A stretch of 64,000 nt of DNA from Geobacter sp. GTDB taxonomy: Bacteria; Desulfobacterota; Desulfuromonadia; Geobacterales; Pseudopelobacteraceae. The translations under genes and the position numbers were made by a program. The stretch spans positions 39,019 through 103,018 of the forward strand of contig WKKS01000010.1 of assembly GCA_009684515.1 (NCBI GenBank), written 5' to 3'. Within the stretch, counting starts at the first letter, position 1. The number at the start of each line of letters is the position of its first letter. The notes below the pieces were generated by a model. That model was not told the origin of the DNA, ran no database searches, and saw nothing but the letters and a program-made list of their open reading frames with translations. Positions 17,591 through 26,198 of the stretch are shown here, one piece after another.

Positions 17591-18232
17591 CTACTCCTCT
17601 TTCAGGGAGGTAAGGCGCGAGGTATCCAGTGATGAAAACTCACGGTTGATCTGGTTCAGAACGATCCCCATTACAAAGGTTCCCACCAGCAGGTCAAGCA
17701 GGACACCGGCCTCAACCATGACCGGCATGGCTTCGGCCAGCAGCAGACCGAAGATGAAGATACCGTTTTCCAGCATCAGATAACCGACCACCTGGGTGAT
17801 CGCCTTGCGGCGGGTCGTCAGAATCAGAAAACCGCTCATCATGGTCGCAATCGATGCCGGTACGAATATGTAATTCTGGTGTTCCGGATAAAGCGGCAGT
17901 TTACCGGCAAAGCCGAACGACAGTGCCGTAAAAAGCGCCCCCAATAGCAGTGTCGGCACATAACCCAGAAACGGCTCCATTTCGCGTTTAATCTCGGCTG
18001 AGCGGACAGCCCGGTTGAGCAGCAGCGGTATCACAAAACCTTTGGCGGCGATTATTACGACCGTAATTCCGACCAGATGCCACGAAAAGGGGTGAATCAG
18101 ACCGGGAAGTATTCCCAGGATAACGCCTTGAGCCGCCACGGCCCGAATCGAAAAGACCAGACGGCTGGTCCCCAGCGAGATGAAGTTTATCAGCAGAACC
18201 AGCACCAGAAATTGATCGGCCAGAGATATCAT
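17591..18232 (-). CDS. Ehr complex subunit, HyfE-like
   Basis: A 213-residue membrane protein with about six or seven TM helices. It resembles HyfE of hydrogenase 4, whose second half corresponds to NuoK: MSGFLILTTRRKAITQVVGYLMLENGIF matches the NuoK glutamate helix, with the membrane-embedded Glu in LENG. It lies four bases after the NuoH-like gene and four before the HyfF-like gene. Its role is part of the proton channel between the large antiporter-like subunits and the hydrophilic arm. Confidence 0.83.
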   Translation of the reverse strand: MISLADQFLVLVLLINFISLGTSRLVFSIRAVAAQGVILGILPGLIHPFSWHLVGITVVIIAAKGFVIPLLLNRAVRSAEIKREMEPFLGYVPTLLLGALFTALSFGFAGKLPLYPEHQNYIFVPASIATMMSGFLILTTRRKAITQVVGYLMLENGIFIFGLLLAEAMPVMVEAGVLLDLLVGTFVMGIVLNQINREFSSLDTSRLTSLKEE

Positions 18233-18236
18233 GACA

Positions 18237-19163
18237 TCACCGGATTACCAGAAGAGTGGAAAATGCTGCCAGGATGGTGGCGGCCACCAGCAACTGCGGG
18301 ACGCGAACCAGTCTGAGGCGGGCCATTACGGATTCTACAACGCCAATTGCAACCGCCAATCCCAGCATTGAGGACATGAAGACAACCCAGTCCAGGAGTG
18401 TGTTTCCGGTGGCAAACGGCAGCGCCAAACGGACAAAAAATGCCCCCAGCACAAACAGCTTGAGCGCGGCGGCATACTGAACGATCGCAAAGGCAGGTCC
18501 GCTATGGTCCAGAACCATAACTTCATGGATCATGGTCAATTCAAGATGAGTATTCGGGTCATCAAAAGGAATCCGGCAGTTTTCGACCAGCAGCACGATG
18601 AACATGCCGCCGATCAGCAGCAGGAGGGAAGCACCGGCATACGACCAGACGACCGTGGTAACATTGGAGAGCATTTCCGAGAGCGAGTATGAACCTGACA
18701 GGCGCGACAGGGTAATCAGTGCAAAAAACAGGGTTGGTTCCGCCAGGCAGGAATAGGTCGCCTCGCGCGCCGCCCCCATCCCTTCGAAGCTGGAGCCGGT
18801 ATCCAGGGCGGCCGCCATTGTAAAAAAGCGCCCCAAGGCAAACAGGTAGGCGTACAGGATCATATCGCCGGAAAATGAGATCGGCGCAGAATGATATCCA
18901 AGCGGAATCAGGAGTGCCGCAACCGCAGTAGTCGCCAGCGCCACAACCGGGCCGGCCCGGAAAATCCAGGTGGTGGTTGTGCTGAAAACGGTCCCTTTCC
19001 TGAGCAGTCGGAGGATATCGTAATACGGCTGCAAAAACGGAGCTCCGACCCGGCCGGCAAAAAGCGCCTTGGTTTTGCCGATCACCCCCAGCAGCAAGGG
19101 GGGCATCAGCATTGCCAGAATTATATGTATGAATATATCAGTCATATCCGGTTTCCCCGGCAC
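18237..19163 (-). CDS. Ehr complex subunit, NuoH/HyfC-like
   Basis: A 308-residue membrane protein with eight TM helices, matching NuoH/HyfC, the subunit that links the hydrophilic arm to the membrane and forms the quinone-tunnel side. Characteristic residues: GRVGAPFLQPYYDILRLL in the first loop, and ENCRIPFDDPNTHLELTM, the conserved acidic loop (E, D and H) of the family. It lies four bases after the HyfB-like gene that ends at 19168. It is expected in the inner membrane as part of the same complex. Confidence 0.9.
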   Translation of the reverse strand: MPGKPDMTDIFIHIILAMLMPPLLLGVIGKTKALFAGRVGAPFLQPYYDILRLLRKGTVFSTTTTWIFRAGPVVALATTAVAALLIPLGYHSAPISFSGDMILYAYLFALGRFFTMAAALDTGSSFEGMGAAREATYSCLAEPTLFFALITLSRLSGSYSLSEMLSNVTTVVWSYAGASLLLLIGGMFIVLLVENCRIPFDDPNTHLELTMIHEVMVLDHSGPAFAIVQYAAALKLFVLGAFFVRLALPFATGNTLLDWVVFMSSMLGLAVAIGVVESVMARLRLVRVPQLLVAATILAAFSTLLVIR

Positions 19164-19167
19164 CCGG

Positions 19168-21168
19168 TCAGTGTGCCCAAAGCATCAGAATCAAGAGCGT
19201 GGCGAAAATGTAAAGCATGTAGAGGTGCATCTGTCCGTTCTGCAGGCGGCGCATGAAAGCAAATGCCCCACCCGTCGCATTAAATACGGGAGTAATGATC
19301 TGCTCCAGAACAGTGTCGGACGGGAAATCGAGACAAGCAACCGGTCGCGGAAAAAGCCCCGTCAGGTGTGGACGCTCAACCCGCTGGCGCACAATTCCAT
19401 CGAAAACAGAAACGGCACTTTCAGAAAAGGAGGTGGCGACATACTGCATTCTGGCCGTAGCTCTCTGGTAGCCGCATCCCCAGGTTGCGCCAAATACAAC
19501 CGGCTTGCGCCGCAGGCGCCACTGCCAGAAGAAGGTAACCGCAACAATGATCAACAACAGCAGGAAGCCAACCATGGAAAGCCGCCCCAGACCTGAGATG
19601 TATCCCGATGGATAGGCTGCGGCAAAATTGACATCCGGCATGAAGGAGACCATGGCGGGAGAAACCAGTCGAAGCGCATATTGCGGAAGCAGTCCGATCA
19701 GCAGGCAGGCCATGGCAAAGAAAGCCATCGGCAGCAGCATCGTCCATCCCGGTTCCCGGGCGTGGCTGTTGAAGTGACGGCGGGGTGTACCGAGAAAGAC
19801 CGCTCCAAACAGCTTGGTGAAGGAGAGCAGTGCCACTCCGCCGACCAATGCCAAAGCCGGGACCAGCATGACGATAAAGATCATTTTTGTGGTCTGCAGT
19901 TGGGAAAACAGCCCCAGGTAGAAAAGGAACTCGCTGATGAAACCGTTAAAGGGTGGAATTCCGCAGATGGCAATTACTCCGGCCAAAGACAGGATAGCCG
20001 CTTTCGGCATGAGCTTGCCCAACCCTCCCATCAGGTTCATATCACGACCGCCTGAGGCATGGATCACAACCCCGGAGCCGAGAAACAGGAGCGGTTTGAA
20101 GAGAGCGTGATTGTAGATGTGCAGTAATGCCGCAGCAAGACAGAGATAGGTCAGGGTCGCATTATTGCTGGCGTGTCCCAACAGGGCAACCCCCAGTGCG
20201 GCGGTGATGATCCCGATATTTTCAATACTGCTGTAAGCCAGCAAACGTTTTAAATCGCGCTGGGCAGCGGCAAAAACAATTCCCGCCAGGGCCGTACTGA
20301 TTCCGGCGACGGCCAAGGTTGCCCCCCAAAGGAGTGGCGGATCGCTAAAAAAGGTGAGTGTACGAAAAATGCCGTACAGCCCCATTTTGAGCATAACACC
20401 CGACATCAGGGCCGATACGTGGCTGGGGGCATTGGCGTGGGTCGCGGGAAGCCAGAGATGAAGCGGCATTATGCCTGCCTTGGAACCAAAGCCGATCAGG
20501 GCAGCTGAGGCCAGAAACATCATGACCGGCGACAACGCGGAGAGAGTGCCTGCGGCGGGAAACAGAAATGACCCGCTTCTGGCAGCCAGCAGGGAGAAAA
20601 AGATCAGCAGCGCACCGGTGCCGATGTGGGTGGAAATCAGATACAACGTTCCTGCTCGGCGCACCTCTTCCCGTTCATGTTCCGTCACCAGCAGGAAATA
20701 GGCCGAAAGTGCCATGATTTCCCAGACCATCAGGAAAAACATGCCGTTGCGGGCCATAACCAGCAGCGCCATTGACGCAGCCAGCAGACCGTAAAAAAAG
20801 GTCAGTCCCGGTTCGGTGGAACGGTGTGAAGCCGACGGCCAATATCCGAGCGCAAACAGTGACCCGGCCGCGCCGACTGTAAAGACCGGCAGCAGAAAGA
20901 AGGCGGACAGCGGATCTATGGCTAACTCGCAGGAACCGAACGGCAGGCTCCAATCCAGAATATATGTCGCAGCCTTGGAGGCAAACAGAAGCGCCAGAGA
21001 TGCCGGTATGCCCAGCAACGCAGCCAGCAGGGTCATGGCTGCCGCAATGTACTGTCCCGGACCGCCGGTACGGATAAACAGCCCCGGCACGCCGGCACAA
21101 CCGGTTATGAGAACGGAAATAATTGCCAATATAGCAGGGTCTGGAAAGACCTGCAGAACCGAAAACAT
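19168..21168 (-). CDS. Ehr complex antiporter-like subunit (HyfB/NuoL-like), copy 2
   Basis: A 666-residue protein with about 16 TM helices, from the NuoL/HyfB family. Proton-path residues are seen in FLMVWEIMALSAYF (Glu), GFGSKAGIMPLHLWLP (Lys and His) and KRLLAYSSIENIG (Lys). The C-terminal extension includes WGCGYQRATARMQY, shared with the other HyfB-like gene at 21927. The two share about the same length and motifs and are clearly paralogues. GGGG lies upstream of the ATG. The upstream 180 bases are shared with the divergent antitoxin gene, so this gene may have its own promoter. Confidence 0.9.
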   Translation of the reverse strand: MFSVLQVFPDPAILAIISVLITGCAGVPGLFIRTGGPGQYIAAAMTLLAALLGIPASLALLFASKAATYILDWSLPFGSCELAIDPLSAFFLLPVFTVGAAGSLFALGYWPSASHRSTEPGLTFFYGLLAASMALLVMARNGMFFLMVWEIMALSAYFLLVTEHEREEVRRAGTLYLISTHIGTGALLIFFSLLAARSGSFLFPAAGTLSALSPVMMFLASAALIGFGSKAGIMPLHLWLPATHANAPSHVSALMSGVMLKMGLYGIFRTLTFFSDPPLLWGATLAVAGISTALAGIVFAAAQRDLKRLLAYSSIENIGIITAALGVALLGHASNNATLTYLCLAAALLHIYNHALFKPLLFLGSGVVIHASGGRDMNLMGGLGKLMPKAAILSLAGVIAICGIPPFNGFISEFLFYLGLFSQLQTTKMIFIVMLVPALALVGGVALLSFTKLFGAVFLGTPRRHFNSHAREPGWTMLLPMAFFAMACLLIGLLPQYALRLVSPAMVSFMPDVNFAAAYPSGYISGLGRLSMVGFLLLLIIVAVTFFWQWRLRRKPVVFGATWGCGYQRATARMQYVATSFSESAVSVFDGIVRQRVERPHLTGLFPRPVACLDFPSDTVLEQIITPVFNATGGAFAFMRRLQNGQMHLYMLYIFATLLILMLWAH

Positions 21169-21347
21169 GACAGACCCCTTGAATCGAACTACAAGTGAAA
21201 CTATAGTGGAGCGGGCGGCATTCTCTGGATAGGGGGATTGTGAACCTCAAGGCCGCTATGCGTCAATAAAAAAATAACAGTGTTTATTTACTTATGTGTT
21301 ATAACATATTATACGCTATAGCATTCATATACGTTTTGGAGAACGTC
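21169..21347. promoter_or_regulatory. Divergent promoter region between antitoxin and Ehr genes
   Basis: This AT-rich stretch separates the leftward HyfB-like gene from the rightward antitoxin gene. It contains the perfect palindrome TGTTATAACA at 21297-21306 next to further AT-rich, TATA-like sequence, a reasonable operator for antitoxin autoregulation. It would also place the second half of the Ehr operon under a separate promoter. Confidence 0.45.
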
Positions 21348-21584
21348 ATGTCAATAACCAGACTAAATATCACCCTGCCGACTCACATTGTGGATGACAT
21401 TAAAGCGCTGTATGGCGGTCGCGGCATCAGTCAGTTTCTGGAAGAGGCGGCCAGCGAGAAACTTGCGGTTGTAAAGAGCACCGTTTACAAGGATTTGATC
21501 GAAGGGTATCAGGCAACCGCCGAAGAGACAGTGCAGGTATTGAAAAAATTTGAAAATACGGTGACGGAGAAGCGCGATGTTTAA
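21348..21584 (+). CDS. Antitoxin (ribbon-helix-helix type) of a MazF-family pair
   Basis: A 78-residue protein whose first half, MSITRLNITLPTHIVDDI, looks like a ribbon-helix-helix DNA-binding domain, and whose C-terminal half is charged and probably wraps the toxin. The ATG at 21348 follows GGAGAA; an upstream in-frame ATG at 21294 lacks a ribosome-binding site. The stop overlaps the toxin start by eight bases. As in other type II systems it should neutralise the toxin and repress its own promoter; the palindrome at 21297-21306 is a candidate operator. Confidence 0.75.
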   Translation: MSITRLNITLPTHIVDDIKALYGGRGISQFLEEAASEKLAVVKSTVYKDLIEGYQATAEETVQVLKKFENTVTEKRDV

Positions 21585-21930
21585 ACGGGGCGGAATTTAT
21601 CCGGTCAATCTTACGCAGAGCGACGGCAGTCATCATGAAAGTTGCCCATGTCTGGTTGTCAGCAATAATATCAGCAATGAATATTCACCGGTCGTGACGA
21701 TCATCCCTCTTTCAACCGGCAACCTCGACAAGATCTATGAATTCGAGTGTCTCCTCCCGGCTGCCAAATGCGGTCTCCCGCAAGATGCCAAGATCAGCAC
21801 CCATATCATCATTACCATTGACAAGAGCACGGTCGTCGGAGAGCGGATCGGCTTCGTCAACAAGGGACTGATGGAGCAGGTCGAAAAAGCCTTGCGTTTC
21901 CAGTTGTCACTGACCGTAGCCGACAGTTAG
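21577..21930 (+). CDS. mazF: MazF-family toxin with altered catalytic residues
   Basis: A 117-residue protein of the MazF/PemK fold: it begins FKRGGIYPVNL, continues with PCLVVSNN and VVTIIPLST, and ends with the family helix VEKALRFQLSL. MazF toxins are sequence-specific mRNA interferases. The usual catalytic Arg of the VRPxLV motif is a Cys here (SCPCLV), and the catalytic Thr position appears to be Ser (LST). It may have altered or no RNase activity. The gene lies head-on to the Ehr operon and its stop overlaps the stop of the minus-strand HyfB-like gene by three bases. Confidence 0.8.
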   Translation: MFKRGGIYPVNLTQSDGSHHESCPCLVVSNNISNEYSPVVTIIPLSTGNLDKIYEFECLLPAAKCGLPQDAKISTHIIITIDKSTVVGERIGFVNKGLMEQVEKALRFQLSLTVADS

Positions 21931-23933
21931 AAATAATCAGCCACAAGAAGTACAACCAGGGTCAGCAGTATGTACAGGACATACTGCTGCAGGATTCCGT
22001 TCTGCAACCTGCGGATTGGAACGAAACGAGAGTAGAGCTTCTCCAGTGCCGGGATGTAAATCAGTTCCAGCACAGCCTCAGGGACATGGCTCTTAAAAGA
22101 GGTAACCGGGGGGGACTGCTCCAAAATTACGGGACGCTGGATGTGAGGCTTGAGGGCGAATGAGAAGAGTGAAGTCAGCATCTGGGCAAACGATGAGGCG
22201 CTGTACTGCATGCTCGGAAGCGGACGCTGGTAACCGCATCCCCAGGTGGCTGTTTCGCTCACCGCGGCAGAAAACAGACGACGGCGATAAATGATAGCCA
22301 GCAGGGCAATCAGCAGAAGAAGAATAGCGGCGGCCAGCGAAACCATCGGCATTGGAACCAGCGCCGCCAGTGGCAGCAGTTCCGCGGCATATTTTGCTGG
22401 AAGCGCCGCCTGGCTGGCTCGTTGCAGCAGGTCAGCCAGCATAGCCGGTGCCAGACCGACGGCAACGCAGACAGCTGCCAGCAGCGCCATCGGCAGCAGC
22501 ATCGGCCATCCCGCTTCGTGACCTGCAAGATGCCCTTCATGGCGTGGAACACCCAGAAAAACGATCCCGTAAACCTTTACAAAACAGGCCACCGCCAGAG
22601 CGCCGATCATGGCCAACGCCGGTGCAGCCAGAGCGGTTGACGCCGCTGCGATCCCCTCCCCCTGCACACCATGAAAAAAGCCCAGGTACACCAACAGTTC
22701 ACTGACAAATCCGTTCAAGGGGGGCAGGCCGCAGATGGCCACGGCTCCCACGCCGAACAGCAGCGCGGTATAGGGAAGTCGGCGGGCAACGCCTCCCATC
22801 AGTTCAATCTCACGGGTACCGGTGGCATGGATAACCGATCCGGCCCCCAGGAAAAGGAGCGCCTTGAAAGTCGCATGATTTAGAACATGCAGCAGCGCCC
22901 CACCCATCCCCAGCAGCATCATGGTATTTGATCCGGTCGCCTGACCGATCAGGGCGATCCCGATCCCCATAAAGATGATTCCGATGTTTTCGATACTGTG
23001 ATACGCCAGCAGGCGTTTCAGGTCATGCTGGCCGATCGCAAAGATCACCCCCAGCAGGCCGGATATTACCCCCAGTGTCAACACGCTGCATCCCCACCAC
23101 AGCGGAACGTTTTCGAAAAAAGAGATTGTTCTTATCAGCCCGTAGATACCGACTTTGAGTATGACACCTGACATAACTGCCGAAATATGGCTGGGAGCAT
23201 TGGCATGAGCCGAGGGGAGCCAGACATGCAGCGGCATGATTCCGGCTTTCATCCCGAAGGCAAACAGCGCCGCCAGGAAAACCGCCGAGGCCAGAGGAGT
23301 GCTCGCATCCAGCGATCCGGAGGCCGGCAGTAGCCAGGAACCGGAAAGCAGCTTCAGCAACGGGAAAAGCGCAAACAGTCCCAGAGTCCCTATATGGGTG
23401 GTGATCATGTAGAGCGTCCCGGCCTGGTTAACTTCGGCCTTGCGGCTCTCGGTGGTTATCAGGAAATAGGCCGATAAGGCCATGATCTCCCAGGCGAACA
23501 GGAACGAGATGCCATCGCGGGCAAGCAGCACTGCACTCATCCCGGAAACCATAACCCCGAAGAAGAAAGTCATGGTTCCGGCATTTTCCGGATGCCGGTC
23601 GGCAGGCCAGTAGCTGCGGGCGTACAGTGCGGAACAAGCAGGGATCAGGTAGATGGGGAGCAGAAACCAGGCCGACAGAGGGTCAACTCCGAACCTGACT
23701 TCCCCGAAAGGGGGACTCCATAACAGGGTGTACAGTTCGGAACGACCGGAAAGCAGAACCAATATCGAACCCGACAAACCAATAAAGGATGATGCCAGCA
23801 TCAGGATGATGGACAGCAACTGGCCTGAGGAAGCTCTTAAACGAGGCATTGCCAACAGCGGGACGCCCGAAACGGCGGCCAGCAGCGTTGCGGCAATAAT
23901 CAGCAGACCTGGCGATAAGAACTCGGTCGCCAT
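21927..23933 (-). CDS. Ehr complex antiporter-like subunit (HyfB/NuoL-like), copy 1
   Basis: A 668-residue, roughly 16-TM protein of the NuoL/HyfB family. The proton-path Glu is in FLFAWEIMALSAYF, with Lys and His in GMKAGIMPLHVWLP and Lys in KRLLAYHSIENIG. The C-terminus carries WGCGYQRPLPSMQY, as in the copy at 19168. The ATG at 23933 lies nine bases after AGGAGG, which is embedded in the stop of the preceding EIIA-like gene; a TTG at 23939 is too close to it. This is the first structural gene of the operon. Its 3' end meets the mazF stop. Confidence 0.9.
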   Translation of the reverse strand: MATEFLSPGLLIIAATLLAAVSGVPLLAMPRLRASSGQLLSIILMLASSFIGLSGSILVLLSGRSELYTLLWSPPFGEVRFGVDPLSAWFLLPIYLIPACSALYARSYWPADRHPENAGTMTFFFGVMVSGMSAVLLARDGISFLFAWEIMALSAYFLITTESRKAEVNQAGTLYMITTHIGTLGLFALFPLLKLLSGSWLLPASGSLDASTPLASAVFLAALFAFGMKAGIMPLHVWLPSAHANAPSHISAVMSGVILKVGIYGLIRTISFFENVPLWWGCSVLTLGVISGLLGVIFAIGQHDLKRLLAYHSIENIGIIFMGIGIALIGQATGSNTMMLLGMGGALLHVLNHATFKALLFLGAGSVIHATGTREIELMGGVARRLPYTALLFGVGAVAICGLPPLNGFVSELLVYLGFFHGVQGEGIAAASTALAAPALAMIGALAVACFVKVYGIVFLGVPRHEGHLAGHEAGWPMLLPMALLAAVCVAVGLAPAMLADLLQRASQAALPAKYAAELLPLAALVPMPMVSLAAAILLLLIALLAIIYRRRLFSAAVSETATWGCGYQRPLPSMQYSASSFAQMLTSLFSFALKPHIQRPVILEQSPPVTSFKSHVPEAVLELIYIPALEKLYSRFVPIRRLQNGILQQYVLYILLTLVVLLVADYF

Positions 23934-23939
23934 TGGCAA

Positions 23940-24617
23940 TTACCTCCTGATAATGGTTTCCTCAAGTGCGATGATAGCTGACATTATTTCAGCTTCAGTT
24001 CCGGGACGATGCAGCAGTGACTGAAGATTCTGATCATGCAGCAGAAATGCGAGTTTTGCCAGCAGATGCAGGTGCTGTTTTACATTGGCGGTCACAAAAG
24101 TAAAGAGGACCGTGACCGGCTTGCCATCTATGGCGTTGAAGTCGATCGGGTTTTTCAGAAAACAGAGGCTGATGGCCGATTCGCCACCCTGTCCGACAAT
24201 CGGGTTGCGCACGTGCGGGATTGCAATCCCGTTCCCGAAAGCGGTCGAACCGAGCGCTTCACGCGCCAGGAAAGTCTGCAGCAGGAATTCCGGATCCAGA
24301 CCGGGCGGGAGATTCAGCTGTGAAATCACCTCGCGCAGAGCAGTTTCCGGAGAGTCACCCGGCAGATCATAGTGAATCCCGCCCCGCCCGAGAGCTTCGG
24401 AAACAGAAGGGAGCTGCAAAGCATCCTCATTGGACTCAAAAACATTCAGCGGAATGACAATGCCGTTGGCGGTCGCCCACTCCAGCAGGTCAACCCGGTT
24501 GATCCGGTAGCGATCATCCTGTTTGTGCGCATGCAGTCCCTGGTGTTTGATCCAGTTCAGCACGGTTCTCTCGTCAACTCCAACTACAGCGGCAACATCC
24601 GCAACCTTCAGAAACAT
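23940..24617 (-). CDS. HTH (MerR/excisionase-like) protein with PTS EIIA type-2 domain
   Basis: A 225-residue, probably cytoplasmic, protein. The N-terminal 60 residues form an excisionase/MerR-type helix-turn-helix (VADVAAVVGVDERTVLNWIK). Residues about 85-225 are a fructose/mannitol-type EIIA domain with the phosphorylatable histidine in GIAIPHVRNP. No EIIB or EIIC genes are near, so it is a regulator rather than sugar transport, like PtsN. Its stop codon sits within the Shine-Dalgarno sequence of the first Ehr gene, implying coupled translation. ATG 24617 is chosen (eight bases after AGGGAG) over TTG 24623. It may link Ehr expression to energy or nitrogen status; this is inference. Confidence 0.8.
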   Translation of the reverse strand: MFLKVADVAAVVGVDERTVLNWIKHQGLHAHKQDDRYRINRVDLLEWATANGIVIPLNVFESNEDALQLPSVSEALGRGGIHYDLPGDSPETALREVISQLNLPPGLDPEFLLQTFLAREALGSTAFGNGIAIPHVRNPIVGQGGESAISLCFLKNPIDFNAIDGKPVTVLFTFVTANVKQHLHLLAKLAFLLHDQNLQSLLHRPGTEAEIMSAIIALEETIIRR

Positions 24618-24797
24618 TTTCAAATCTCCCTGCTAACTGTTCGTATACCGCCAACTCAACAAATAAGGCTGACTTGCGAAAAACAATATGTTATCAAACA
24701 TAAAACGTCAATCCGATTCTCCGCCGTTAAAACGGCCTTCCTCTCCCGGCTTCCGGATAAAGATATCAGCATTCCCGCGCAAAAAGAGACCCAGCTA

Positions 24798-25211
24798 ATG
24801 AAACGTCATATCCAGGTAGCCTGTGCCATTATTGTAGAAAAAGAAAGGGTTCTGGCTGCCCAGCGCAGTGAAAAAATGGCTCTGCCGCTCAAGTGGGAGT
24901 TTCCCGGGGGCAAGCTTGAAGCGGGAGAATCAGCCGCAGAGTGCCTTGCGCGTGAATTGATGGAGGAGCTTGGCATAACGGTCGAAATCGGCGCAGCACT
25001 CCAACCGGCCACCCACAGTTATGATGACTTCACCGTCACGCTGCACCCCTTCGTCTGCCGCATGAATGCTGAAACCATCACCCTGCATGAACATAAGGCG
25101 ATTGCCTGGATAGAACCGCAACGCATGCTGGATCTGGACTGGGCCGCGGCTGATCTGCCGATAATAAACACATTTCTGGCCGCCAGCGCAGCCGAATGCT
25201 TTAGAAACTGA
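24798..25211 (+). CDS. NUDIX hydrolase, MutT/8-oxo-dGTP diphosphatase-like
   Basis: A 137-residue NUDIX enzyme. The start at ATG 24798 was chosen because the longer upstream reading has no family similarity. The NUDIX box GX5EX7REUXEEXGU is intact, from GKLEAGE to RELMEELGI. The LAAQRSEKMALPLKWEFPGG segment is characteristic of MutT, which hydrolyses 8-oxo-dGTP to prevent A-G mispairs. The EamA gene follows nine bases later. Other NUDIX substrates are possible, but the short single-domain form favours MutT. Confidence 0.88.
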   Translation: MKRHIQVACAIIVEKERVLAAQRSEKMALPLKWEFPGGKLEAGESAAECLARELMEELGITVEIGAALQPATHSYDDFTVTLHPFVCRMNAETITLHEHKAIAWIEPQRMLDLDWAAADLPIINTFLAASAAECFRN

Positions 25212-25220
25212 GACATATCA

Positions 25221-26135
25221 ATGACTGAATCCGAAAATCCCGCCATGGGGCGGGTCTATTTTTTCCTGGTACTGACTACCTTTTTCTGGGGCGGCAGCTT
25301 CCTCTTCACCAAGATCGGGGTTGGCAGTATCCCTCCGCAGCTGTTCGCTTTCACCAGATTCCTGCTGGCGACCCTGATCATGCTGGCCGTCTTTGCGCCG
25401 CGCCTGAAAAAAGTGGACAAAGGCACCATCAAACGGGGCGTCATCGTCGGCACAGCCCTTGGACTGACCAACCTCAGTTTCGTCTTCGGCATACAGGGCA
25501 CCAGCATTTCGCGGGCAGGCATACTCAACAACCTCTTTGTGCTCTTCATTCCACTGATCACCAGACTAATCTGGCGCGACAAAATCGGGCGGGTCAACAT
25601 TGCCGGAATCATCCTGGCGGTGGCCGGAATCTGGCTGCTGGCGACCGGCGGCGGCCAGGGTTTCAACCGGGGCGACCTGGTCTCGACCTTCTGCGCCTTC
25701 ATGATCGCCTGCCATATCATCTCCGTCTCCAAAGTACTTAAAAATGATGACGTTTACCTGGTTTCCCTGGTACAGTTCGCAACAGTAACGGTCATTGCCG
25801 CGGTCGCCTGCCTGCTGCTGCCGCTTCCAGCTTTCACGGTCACACCGGCCGCAGCCATGTCGGTCGTATACTGCGCCGTATTCCCCACGATCTTCTGCTT
25901 TACGCTGCAAAACAGTTATCAACGTTATGTGACACCTACCCGTGCCGGACTGGTTTATACTCTCGATCCGGTCTGGAGTTTAATCGCAGGGTTTCTGGTG
26001 CTGGGGGAAAGACTCAATCCAAGGGAATGGCTGGGATGCGGGATGATCTTCCTGGCGGCTCTGGTGCCGCTGCTGTTCCGCCTGGCGATGGAAAACCGCC
26101 TGATTGTCAGGTACACCGGCAGAAAAACGGCATAG
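25221..26135 (+). CDS. EamA/DMT family transporter
   Basis: A 304-residue inner-membrane protein with ten TM helices in two EamA repeats, as in RhaT and YdcZ-like exporters. The first repeat opens VLTTFFWGGSFLFTKIG and the second contains RYVTPTRAGLVYTLDPVWSL, both signature regions of the drug/metabolite transporter superfamily. The substrate is unknown; members export amino acids, nucleotides or metabolites. It starts nine bases after the NUDIX gene and may be cotranscribed. Confidence 0.88.
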   Translation: MTESENPAMGRVYFFLVLTTFFWGGSFLFTKIGVGSIPPQLFAFTRFLLATLIMLAVFAPRLKKVDKGTIKRGVIVGTALGLTNLSFVFGIQGTSISRAGILNNLFVLFIPLITRLIWRDKIGRVNIAGIILAVAGIWLLATGGGQGFNRGDLVSTFCAFMIACHIISVSKVLKNDDVYLVSLVQFATVTVIAAVACLLLPLPAFTVTPAAAMSVVYCAVFPTIFCFTLQNSYQRYVTPTRAGLVYTLDPVWSLIAGFLVLGERLNPREWLGCGMIFLAALVPLLFRLAMENRLIVRYTGRKTA

Positions 26136-26198
26136 CAAAGCCTAAACAGGTTTTATGATTTTCACACATAACTACGACCCAAACAAATTGGAGAACCC

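Noticed and set aside
13852..23933. Energy-conserving [NiFe] hydrogenase (Hyf/Ech)
   Set aside because: The large subunit lacks the nickel-binding CxxC motifs, so it is called Ehr-like, not a hydrogenase.
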